Made by a program: the position numbers and the translations under genes. Of a stretch of DNA of 64,000 nt, positions 52,112-59,793 are shown one piece after another. Origin of the DNA: Winogradskya humida (GTDB lineage Bacteria; Actinomycetota; Actinomycetes; Mycobacteriales; Micromonosporaceae); NCBI RefSeq assembly GCF_016862215.1, contig NZ_BOMN01000001.1, positions 62,001 to 126,000 of the forward strand, written 5' to 3'. Position 1 is the first letter of the stretch, and the number at the start of each line of letters is the position of its first letter. The notes beneath the pieces were generated by a model that made no database searches, had not been told where the DNA came from, and saw only the letters and a list, made by a program, of their open reading frames with translations.

Positions 52112-53368
52112 TCAACGTCGCTTCTGGAACTCGCGATCGAGGACGTAGCGCGCGACACCCGTGCCGATGACGGAGCCCTGGACGTCGGCTGTGCGGTAGT
52201 GGACGCCGCCCCAGATGCGGGCTTCGACGACCTCGGCGAGGGCGGCTGAGAAGCTGGGGAACGAGCGGGTGGTGCCCGAGTCGGCGCTGTAGGCGCTGAA
52301 CGGGATGGCGTCGCGGCCGAAGAAGCGGCGCAGGGCGTACATGATGGCGCTGGTGGAGCAGGCGTGGCCGGAGGTGTAGTCCGGGAACGGCGGGGTGATC
52401 AGCAGCGGGGTCCAGGCGGGGTCGGCGGTCGTGGCCGGGTTGCCGTCGGTGCCGGCCAGGGGGATCGCTGTCACCGGGCGCCAGAAGTTCCAGAACTTCT
52501 TCTCGTTGAAGCACGCGGTCAGGGAATCGGCGTTGGCGATGTCGGCCATCGCGAACATGCGCGCCGTCTGCAGCGGGCTCAGATGCTGGGTCCGGGCGAG
52601 CTGACGCTTGACCTCCCACTCGGTGGTGCGGCGGTCGTGCCACCAGATCGCTGACTCCGTCTGGTCCTGGGTGCGCACGGTGCTCGTCGCCGACCCGAGT
52701 GCTTTCACCTCGTTGAGGTCGCGGGCGTAAGCGGCACTCGTCAGGGGCGGTGGTCCGGGCGTACGGAAGGCGGAGCCGCTCCTGATGACGAACGGTCGTA
52801 GGTCGCCCACCCAGGCGCCGTCCTGAGTGAAGCCGGGCGGGGTGGGACGCCATTGGCCCGGCGCGGTGCCGATGGTGTAGCTGGCGTCCGCGAACGCGCC
52901 GTCGCCTTCCCGTGCGGCAATCATCGCTGCCGCGGCCTGCTCCCCCACGGCGATTCCTTCGGTCTTACCGCGGCCGTTCCTGATGCCCGCCAGGTAGGCG
53001 TCATATTGCGCGCGCAGGGCGACAGCCTGCCCCGGGAACATCGAATCCAGCATTGTGTACGCGGCGGCGGCGACAGCCGCGTCCAGCGAGGCACCGGGGC
53101 GCGATCGCGGCGCAACCAGATAGGGCTCGTAGGGAGTGCCGGAGACGGCGTTGACGGCGTCGTAGACCGCGCCCTGCACCATCGCGAACGCCCGGCCGGT
53201 GACATAGGGCGGCTGGCGGGCCACCTCGTAGATCGCGGTCTGCGCGTTGACGTTCCAGGTGATGACGGCGTTGCTGCCAGCCGTGCCGGCCTGCGCGCGG
53301 ACCGGGCTCAGCAGGACGGCGAACAGGGTGAGAACGGCCACTGCGGCAACGCTTCGCGATCGCGACAT
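52112..53368 (-). CDS. Secreted vanadium haloperoxidase/PAP2-superfamily protein
   Basis: A 418-aa secreted protein, starting at ATG 53368. Signal peptide about residues 1-25 (basic RSR, hydrophobic AVLTLFAVLLS, cleavage near AQA). The C-terminal helical bundle has the vanadate/phosphate site: KFWNFWRPVTAIP (K/R region, about 290), DYTSGHACSTSAI (SGH, about 325) and EARIWGGVHYRTAD (R and H, about 385). This fits the vanadium chloroperoxidase-like group, which also contains phosphatases, so halide oxidation versus phosphatase cannot be decided. Monocistronic. Confidence 0.88.
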   Translation of the reverse strand: MSRSRSVAAVAVLTLFAVLLSPVRAQAGTAGSNAVITWNVNAQTAIYEVARQPPYVTGRAFAMVQGAVYDAVNAVSGTPYEPYLVAPRSRPGASLDAAVAAAAYTMLDSMFPGQAVALRAQYDAYLAGIRNGRGKTEGIAVGEQAAAAMIAAREGDGAFADASYTIGTAPGQWRPTPPGFTQDGAWVGDLRPFVIRSGSAFRTPGPPPLTSAAYARDLNEVKALGSATSTVRTQDQTESAIWWHDRRTTEWEVKRQLARTQHLSPLQTARMFAMADIANADSLTACFNEKKFWNFWRPVTAIPLAGTDGNPATTADPAWTPLLITPPFPDYTSGHACSTSAIMYALRRFFGRDAIPFSAYSADSGTTRSFPSFSAALAEVVEARIWGGVHYRTADVQGSVIGTGVARYVLDREFQKRR

Positions 53369-53578
53369 GAGAGCCCCCGGATCTGAGTCGCGGCCCAGCC
53401 TGCCCGGGTCCGCGCAGCCCGGCAAGGCATTGACATGGGGGTATGTCACCCGGGTCGGGACTCATCCGTTCATGGGACTTTGCGTGGATGATGGAGAAGA
53501 TCGCTTTATGCACCATTTAAGGGGGCGGGGTGACTTTGCGTACTGGCGTGATCCGTGAGTTCCGGGCAGCATGGCTGC

Positions 53579-54757
53579 GTGTCTCAGCCGTCCCCACTCC
53601 AAGCCACCCGCCAGCGCGCGCAGGCGCTCGCCGACTCCGGTGATGCCGCGCAGGCTCGTGCTCTGCTCGAGAACGCCGTCGAGCTCGGCCGGATGAACCT
53701 TGGTGAGGACGATCCCGAGGTGCTGTCGACGGCCCATCAGCTCGCGGTGGTGCTGCACCGGGCGGGGGACGCGCCGGCGGCACGGCGGGTGCTCGAAGAG
53801 GCGTACGCCGCGGGGCAGTGGCGGCTCGGGGAGACCGACGCGTTGATGCTGGGCATCTCCTACGAGCTGGGCGTCGTCGCCGAGGAGATGGAGAACAGGC
53901 ATGAGGCCCGGCGGGCGTTCGGGCGCGTGGCCGCGCACGGTCCGGCCGTCCTGGGCCCGGACCATTGGGCGGTCACCCGGGCGCGTGCCTATCTGGGCGA
54001 GGACCCTGCCACCGTACGCATAGAGCTGCCCGACAATCACGCTCAGTCCCCGTTGTTCCCGTCGGCAAACCCGGCCCCCACGCCCCCGCCGGCCATGCAC
54101 TTCCCGCCGCCCGTCTCCACGCCGCCCCCTGTCTCTGCACCACCTCCTGTCTCTGGGCCGCCAACGTCCGTACCGCCTTATGGGCACGCGGTGGATGCGT
54201 ACGGTTACTCAGTGCAGTCCGCTCCGGGCGTACCCGCGCAGAGGTCCGTGTCGGCAATTCCTGTCTCCGGGCAGATTGTCTCGGGCGTGCCGGCTGCGGC
54301 CCCCGCTGAGCCGCGCGGGTCGTCGATGCGGGTGCCCGCGCTGTTCGCGGGCATCGCCGCCGTGCTCGGGGTGATCATCGCCGTGGTCGCGCTGGTGATC
54401 GGGCTCGCCGGCAAGGGTGACAAGAGTGAGAAATCGAACGTGCCAACTCTGAGCGGGCCGGCGCCTACGGATGTGCGCATGCGTGATTACGGATCGTCGG
54501 TAAAGCTGTTCTGGACCGACCCCGCGAACGGCCGCACCTCGTTCATGATCACGGGCGGGCGGGCCGGCGAGCAGCTACGGGTGATGAGTCAGGTCGGGCC
54601 CTCGACCGTGACGTTCGATCTCAACGGCCTGAACCCTGACCTGGACTATTGTTTCGCGATCGTGGCGGTCTACAGCACTACGCAGTTCTCGACCTCACCC
54701 CAGATCTGCACGGGGCGGGACAGGTCGGGCGCGAGTCCGGCCCCCTCGAAGTCATGA
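53579..54757 (+). CDS. TPR-TM-FN3-like bitopic membrane protein
   Basis: A 392-aa protein with unusual order: residues 1-140 are TPR-like helical repeats (LQATRQRAQALADSGDAAQA, LARLLENAVELGR, EVLSTAHQLAVVL); 145-230 is a Pro-rich spacer with PPPVS repeats; 250-277 is one TM (VPALFAGIAAVLGVIIAVVA); 290-380 is a small beta domain resembling FN3 (SSVKLFWTDPANGRTSFMI, GLNPDLDYCFAIVAV). The N terminus is cytosolic and the beta domain extracellular. GTG 53579 is the preferred start. It stands before the large FN3 gene on the same strand and may link intracellular signalling to the surface. Confidence 0.75.
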   Translation: MSQPSPLQATRQRAQALADSGDAAQARALLENAVELGRMNLGEDDPEVLSTAHQLAVVLHRAGDAPAARRVLEEAYAAGQWRLGETDALMLGISYELGVVAEEMENRHEARRAFGRVAAHGPAVLGPDHWAVTRARAYLGEDPATVRIELPDNHAQSPLFPSANPAPTPPPAMHFPPPVSTPPPVSAPPPVSGPPTSVPPYGHAVDAYGYSVQSAPGVPAQRSVSAIPVSGQIVSGVPAAAPAEPRGSSMRVPALFAGIAAVLGVIIAVVALVIGLAGKGDKSEKSNVPTLSGPAPTDVRMRDYGSSVKLFWTDPANGRTSFMITGGRAGEQLRVMSQVGPSTVTFDLNGLNPDLDYCFAIVAVYSTTQFSTSPQICTGRDRSGASPAPSKS

Positions 54758-54884
54758 TCACGCTCGGCGATCACTTCTATCCACAACCGTGACTCGCCGG
54801 GTGTCCGCGGCACACCTGATCGCCCTATGATGGCCAGCGTTCCTAGGGGAGCGTGATCGGCTGAACGGGGAGGCAGGGCAGCGG

Positions 54885-57572
54885 GTGAGCAGCGCAGACG
54901 TCGTGACGGAGCAGCCCAGGCGGCGGTGGCGGAGCCGCGGGGGGCTCGTCACCATCGGCACCGTGGTGGCGCTCGTCACCGGGCTCGGTCTCACCGTGCT
55001 CGGGCTCGGGTCGGCCGATCAGGCCGTGGCGAGCTTCGACGCCGCCTCTTGGGCGTGGAGCAAGCCCAAGGGGGAGATCGCCCGGATCAACGGCGTGACC
55101 GCCCGGGTGGATACGCGTGTCGACGTTCCGCGGGCCCGCAGTCACCAGATGGAGGTCGCGCAGAACGACCGGTTCGTCATCCTGCGTGATGTGCAGACCG
55201 GCGTCGTCAGCACGATGGACCTCACGTCGCTGCAGGAGGCCGCCACCAAGTGGGAGACCTCCGCGGGCATCGGTGTGCACGTCGCGCTCAACGACGACGC
55301 CGCCTTCGTCATCGACTCGGTGCAGGGCCAGATCCGTCAGCTCGACCCGCGCACGCTGACCCCCGTCGGTGAGCCGCTCAGCTACCCGCCGGGCATCGCC
55401 GGTGGGGTCTTCGACGGCAAGGGGCGGCTGTGGATCGCCGTGCCCACCGAGGGCACCGTCTCCGCGATCACACCCGCCGCCCTGCCCGACGATTCAGCGG
55501 CCGGTGGCGGTGGCTCCGCGACGGCAGCAGGGGCTCCGCCGACTGATAGTCCAGGCTTGGGTAGCAACCCTGCTCAGGTGCGCACCGAGGCGGTTGCCGA
55601 GGCGAGTCACGACCTGACGATCTCCACCCTCGAGGACGGCGTGGCGGTGCTCGACCGCACGACCAACGTGCTCACCACGATCGGGCCGAAGACCACGACG
55701 ACCGTCACCCTGCCGCTCGACGGGCCGGGGACGCTGCCCGAGCACACCGAGGGCGCGATCGTGCCGGTGACGGTGCCCGACTCGCGGCGCGTCTACGGCG
55801 TCAGCGGGGAGACGACGATCGCCAACTTCGAGGTGCCGGGCGACGGCGAGATCACCGACCTGCAGCCCGCGGTGGCCTACAAGGGCTACTTCTACATCGC
55901 CGACGAGGCCAGCGGCTCGGTGCACGTCTTCGACCAGGGCGGCGCGGAGCAGAAGGCGATCGGCTTCAAGAAGCCGGGCGGCCCGCTCGAGCTCGAGGTG
56001 CGGGAGAACTACCTGTTCATCAACGCGCCCGGCTCCGAGACGGCCCGGGTCGTCGACGACTCGCACAAGGTGCGCACGGTCGACAAGTACGCCGACGACG
56101 TGCTCGGTGGCGACCCTCCGGAAACCCCGCCGGCGCCGCCGCCCGCCCCGCCCAAGCCGAAGAAGCCGACCACGAGCAAACCGGGCGCGCCCAAGAACGT
56201 GCGGGCCGCCGCCGGTAACGCGGAGGTCCGGGTCACGTGGCAGGCCGCGGCCGACAACGGTGCCGCCATCAGCCGTTACGTGGTCGAGGGTGCCGACAAG
56301 ACGTTCCAGGTGGGCGCCGATCAGCGTTCGCTCGATGTCACCGGGCTCACCAACGGCGAGACGTACAAGTTCGCGGTGCACGCCGTGAACAAGAAGGGCG
56401 ACGGGCCGGAGCGCACCAGCAACGCGGTCAAGCCGACCTCCGAGGTGCCCGACGCGCCCACGGTGCCCAGCGCCGAGGCGAAACCGGACGGCACGGTCGT
56501 GGTGAGCTGGCCCGCGGCGAACGGCCAGGGCCTGGAGATCAAGCGCTACACGGTGACCGCGATCAGCGAGGGTGGCAGCGCCCCGATCGGCGACGTCACG
56601 GATGGCACGAGCCTGACGATCAAGGACGGCCAGCTCGAGTACGGCAAGCAGTACGCGTTCACCGTCGTCGCAGTCAACGAGCGGGGCGCCGGGTCGAAGG
56701 CGTCGCCGGTCAGCCCGAGCGTGGTGCCGTTCACCAAGCCCGGCCGGCCCGAGACCGTGGACGCGGCGACCGTCGGCGACCAGCCCGGCACCATCCAGGT
56801 CACCTGGTCGGCTCCGGCGGAGAACGGGCGGCCGCTGACCAAATACCTCGTGACCGCGGGCGGTAGGACCACCGAGGTCACCGAGACGACCGCGACGCTC
56901 AACGGCTTCGGCGAGGGCGAGAACGTCGCCGTCGAGGTCAAGGCGGTCAACGAGGCCGGCGAGGGCGAGGCCGGCACGGCGACTGCCAAGACGATCACCA
57001 AGCCCGTCGTAACCGTCACCGGATCGTCGGCGACCTACAACACCGCGACGGTGTCGTTCACGGTTGACGCGGGCGGTGGCACGGCGACCTGCTCGATGAC
57101 CGCGTCGGACGGCGGCGGGAGCGCGTCGGGCAGCTGCAGCAGCCTGAAGAGCAGCAAACTGGACCCGAGCACGTCCTACACGTTCACCGTCTCGGCGAAG
57201 AACGCCGCGGGCACGGTCACCAAGACCAAGGTCCAGAAGACGGCGGCGCTGTACGGCACCGCGACCTGCAACAACGGCGACACCGGCGATCAGAAGACCT
57301 ACTGTGACAAGGACGTCGACGGGCGGAACGGCGACGAGATCTTCAGCGTCGCCTCGCAGGACGACGACAAGCAGGTGGGCTGGGCGAAACCCGGCACGCG
57401 GCTCGAGGCGTACTGCAAGAAGAAGGGGTCCTCGATCGACTCCTACGTCTACAACGACAACAAGGTCTCGTCCTGGTGGATCCAGGTCAACTACAAAGGC
57501 AAGAACTACATCCCGTTCGCGTGGCTCAACCTCGACGGTGGCGACGATGTGAACGACCTGCCCACCTGCTGA
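54885..57572 (+). CDS. Large membrane-anchored FN3-repeat surface protein
   Basis: An 895-aa protein. TM near residues 21-43, then an extracellular region to about 405 with six or more repeated beta segments (VTARVDTRVDVPRARS, FVILRDVQTG, GAFVIDSVQG, GRLWIAVPTEGT) suggesting a beta-propeller. Pro/Lys-rich linker at 405-430. Three FN3 domains at about 433-520, 522-615 and 616-704 (GAPKNVRAAAGNAEVRVTWQ, DAPTVPSAEAKPDGTVVVSW, GRPETVDAATV), a fourth Ig-like domain to about 785, and a C-terminal Cys-containing domain (GTATCNNGDTGD, FAWLNLDGGDDV). Start GTG 54885. It precedes MoxR by 9 bases and is likely the substrate of that module's maturation. Confidence 0.85.
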   Translation: MSSADVVTEQPRRRWRSRGGLVTIGTVVALVTGLGLTVLGLGSADQAVASFDAASWAWSKPKGEIARINGVTARVDTRVDVPRARSHQMEVAQNDRFVILRDVQTGVVSTMDLTSLQEAATKWETSAGIGVHVALNDDAAFVIDSVQGQIRQLDPRTLTPVGEPLSYPPGIAGGVFDGKGRLWIAVPTEGTVSAITPAALPDDSAAGGGGSATAAGAPPTDSPGLGSNPAQVRTEAVAEASHDLTISTLEDGVAVLDRTTNVLTTIGPKTTTTVTLPLDGPGTLPEHTEGAIVPVTVPDSRRVYGVSGETTIANFEVPGDGEITDLQPAVAYKGYFYIADEASGSVHVFDQGGAEQKAIGFKKPGGPLELEVRENYLFINAPGSETARVVDDSHKVRTVDKYADDVLGGDPPETPPAPPPAPPKPKKPTTSKPGAPKNVRAAAGNAEVRVTWQAAADNGAAISRYVVEGADKTFQVGADQRSLDVTGLTNGETYKFAVHAVNKKGDGPERTSNAVKPTSEVPDAPTVPSAEAKPDGTVVVSWPAANGQGLEIKRYTVTAISEGGSAPIGDVTDGTSLTIKDGQLEYGKQYAFTVVAVNERGAGSKASPVSPSVVPFTKPGRPETVDAATVGDQPGTIQVTWSAPAENGRPLTKYLVTAGGRTTEVTETTATLNGFGEGENVAVEVKAVNEAGEGEAGTATAKTITKPVVTVTGSSATYNTATVSFTVDAGGGTATCSMTASDGGGSASGSCSSLKSSKLDPSTSYTFTVSAKNAAGTVTKTKVQKTAALYGTATCNNGDTGDQKTYCDKDVDGRNGDEIFSVASQDDDKQVGWAKPGTRLEAYCKKKGSSIDSYVYNDNKVSSWWIQVNYKGKNYIPFAWLNLDGGDDVNDLPTC

Positions 57573-57581
57573 GGACACTTC

Positions 57582-58580
57582 TTGAGCACCGAAACCATTC
57601 CACCCCAGCACGTCCAGGGCTTCGCCACCATCGCGGCGCAGCTCGCCGATCGGATCGGCACGGTCGTGCTGGGCAAGCCCGAGGTCGTCCGGCTGGCCCT
57701 GACCGCGTTCTTCGCGCAGGGCCACGTGCTACTCGAGGACGTGCCCGGCGTCGGCAAGACCACACTGGCCCGGGCGATCGCGTCCGCGGTGCGCGGGCAG
57801 TGGCGGCGCATCCAGTTCACGCCCGACCTGCTGCCCTCCGACGTCTCCGGCGTCACCATCTTCAACCAGGCGAGCCGCGGCTTCGAGTTCCACCCCGGCC
57901 CGGTCTTCGCCAACATCGTCATCGCCGACGAGATCAACCGGGCTTCCCCCAAGACCCAGTCGGCGCTGCTCGAGGTCATGGAGGAACGCCGGGTCACCGT
58001 CGACGGCGTGCCCCACCCGGTGCCGCAGCCGTTCCTGGTCGTCGCGACGCAGAACCCGGTCGAGATGGACGGCACCTACCGGCTGCCCGAGGCACAGCTC
58101 GACCGGTTCCTGGTCAAGCTCTCGGTCGGCTACCCCTCCGAGGAGGTCGAGGTCGAGGTCCTGCGCGGCGCGGCGACCCGCTCCCCCGACACCCTCGAAC
58201 CGGTCACCGACACCAACACCGTCGGCGAGATGGTCCGCATGGCGCTGCGCGTGCACATCGCCGACGCGCTCTACACCTATGCCGTCCGCCTCGCCGCCGC
58301 CACCCGCGACCACCCGCAGGTCCGGGTCGGCGTCAGCCCCCGCGGCGTGATCGCGCTGACCCGCGCGGCATCCGCGTACGCGCTGATCAACGGGCGCGGC
58401 TACGTGCTGCCCGAGGACTTCAAGGCCCTGATCGCCCCGGTCTTCGCCCACCGCATCCTGCTCTCACCGGACGCCCAGCTGCGCGGCACCACCGCCACCG
58501 AGGTCCTCGACGACGCGGTCCGCTCCGTCCCGGTCCCCCTCCCCGACAACCCCCAGGCGGCCACCCGGACCGCCCCATGA
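57582..58580 (+). CDS. MoxR-family AAA+ ATPase
   Basis: A 332-aa MoxR AAA+ ATPase. Walker A VPGVGKTTLARAIASA near residue 53; the MoxR-specific LLPSDVSGVTIFNQ, FHPGPVFANIVIADEINR (Walker B) and TQNPVEMDGTYRLPEAQLDR sensor region are all present. The start is TTG 57582, supported by GAGGA 6 bases upstream and by the following conserved residues. It acts as a chaperone-like ATPase with the DUF58 protein. The stop overlaps a short frame at 58577. Confidence 0.93.
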   Translation: MSTETIPPQHVQGFATIAAQLADRIGTVVLGKPEVVRLALTAFFAQGHVLLEDVPGVGKTTLARAIASAVRGQWRRIQFTPDLLPSDVSGVTIFNQASRGFEFHPGPVFANIVIADEINRASPKTQSALLEVMEERRVTVDGVPHPVPQPFLVVATQNPVEMDGTYRLPEAQLDRFLVKLSVGYPSEEVEVEVLRGAATRSPDTLEPVTDTNTVGEMVRMALRVHIADALYTYAVRLAAATRDHPQVRVGVSPRGVIALTRAASAYALINGRGYVLPEDFKALIAPVFAHRILLSPDAQLRGTTATEVLDDAVRSVPVPLPDNPQAATRTAP

Positions 58581-58660
58581 CCGCCCGCCCACCGCAGCCG
58601 GCAACCTGCGTCACCCCGCCGTACCAATTCCCGGCCTTCACCGCGCGGGGGCGGGGGTGA
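58577..58660 (+). CDS. Short frame bridging MoxR and DUF58 genes, 27 aa
   Basis: ATG 58577 overlaps the MoxR stop (ATGA), and the TGA at 58658 overlaps the DUF58 GTG start (GTGA). The 27-aa peptide begins MTARPPQPATC and has no recognisable domain. The two exact four-base overlaps argue that it is translated and couples MoxR to DUF58. An alternative is a former N terminus of DUF58 now out of frame. Confidence 0.4.
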   Translation: MTARPPQPATCVTPPYQFPAFTARGRG

Positions 58661-59793
58661 CGCGGCTCCGGGGGATCACCGCTCGGGGGCTCGGGGTGGT
58701 GGTGGCGGCTGTGGGGTTGCTGGGGCTCGGGTTCCGGTTCGGGTATCCGGATCTGGCGTTGCTCGGGGCGGCGGCTGCGATCGCGGTCGGGTGCGGGGTG
58801 GTGTTCGCGGTGTGGCGGCCACGGCTCGGGGTGGAACGGGTCGCGGAGCCGGATCGGGTCGGGCGGGGTGAGCCGGCGGCGATGACGCTGACCGTGCGGA
58901 ACACCAGCAGGCTGCGGGCCGCGAACCTCGTGGCGACCGATCGGGTGGGGTCGGCTGCTGTGCCCGTGCCGTTGCTGCGGTTGCGTCCCGGGCGTGACAC
59001 CACCGTGGGGTATCCGGTACCGACCAGCAGGCGTGGCGTTGTTCAGGTGGGGCCACTGCGGGTGACGCGGACGGATCCGTTGGGGCTGCTCACGTTGTCG
59101 CGTACCTATGGTGGGACCGCTGAGGTGTGGGTGCATCCGCGGATCCATCTGCTGCGGGCTGTGCCGGCGGGGATGTCGCGGAGCCTGGACGGGCGGGTCG
59201 ACAAGGTGCCGCAGGGGACGATCACGTTCGACTCGCTGCGTGAATACGTTGTCGGGGACGAGTTGAAGCGGGTGCACTGGCGTAGTTCGGCCAAGGTCGG
59301 CGAGCTCATGGTGCGCGAACAGCTCGACACCAGCGAGCCCACCATCATCGTGCTGCTCGACGACCGGGCCGGTGCGCATCCGGGGCGCGAGCCCGAGTCG
59401 TTCGAGGCCGCGTGCGAGGCTGCCGCGTCGATCATCGCCGCCGCCGTGCGGGAGGACCTGCCCATCGCGCTGCACCTGGTCTCCGGGCACGCGAAGGGGC
59501 CGTTCCTCGACGTCCTCACCCAGGCCGTGCTTCGTGACGGCGATCTCACTACGACCGTACGGAGCCTTCGGCAGAACCGGATCGGCGACACGCTCGTCTA
59601 TCTGACTGGGCCGGGTGGACGGACGGACCTCAGCGCGGTGAGCGGATTGAAGGGGGCGTATGCGGTGGTGATCGCAGGGCTGTTCGGCGATCCGGACGCT
59701 GCCCCCGTGTCGGCCGGTGGCGCGATGATCGTGATCGAGGCGGAGGACGGGGAGCAGTTCGCCGGGGCTTGGGACGGGGTGCGCGGGTGGTGA
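58657..59793 (+). CDS. DUF58 domain protein (MoxR partner)
   Basis: A 378-aa protein with two TM helices at the N terminus (GLGVVVAAVGLLGLGF; ALLGAAAAIAVGCGVVFAVW) and a cytosolic/extracytoplasmic DUF58 domain. The signature FDSLREYVVGDELKRVHWRSSAKVGELMVRE is at about residues 190-225. A VWA-like fold follows (TIIVLLDDRAGAH). It overlaps the short bridging frame at its GTG start and the next gene at its stop (GTGA). MoxR-DUF58-transglutaminase triads act on cell-envelope or secreted proteins. Confidence 0.9.
   Translation: MTRLRGITARGLGVVVAAVGLLGLGFRFGYPDLALLGAAAAIAVGCGVVFAVWRPRLGVERVAEPDRVGRGEPAAMTLTVRNTSRLRAANLVATDRVGSAAVPVPLLRLRPGRDTTVGYPVPTSRRGVVQVGPLRVTRTDPLGLLTLSRTYGGTAEVWVHPRIHLLRAVPAGMSRSLDGRVDKVPQGTITFDSLREYVVGDELKRVHWRSSAKVGELMVREQLDTSEPTIIVLLDDRAGAHPGREPESFEAACEAAASIIAAAVREDLPIALHLVSGHAKGPFLDVLTQAVLRDGDLTTTVRSLRQNRIGDTLVYLTGPGGRTDLSAVSGLKGAYAVVIAGLFGDPDAAPVSAGGAMIVIEAEDGEQFAGAWDGVRGW

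Noticed and set aside
55494-57725. 743-aa minus-strand frame opposite the FN3 gene
   Set aside because: Antisense shadow rich in Arg/Val/Asp; the plus-strand FN3 pattern is clear.
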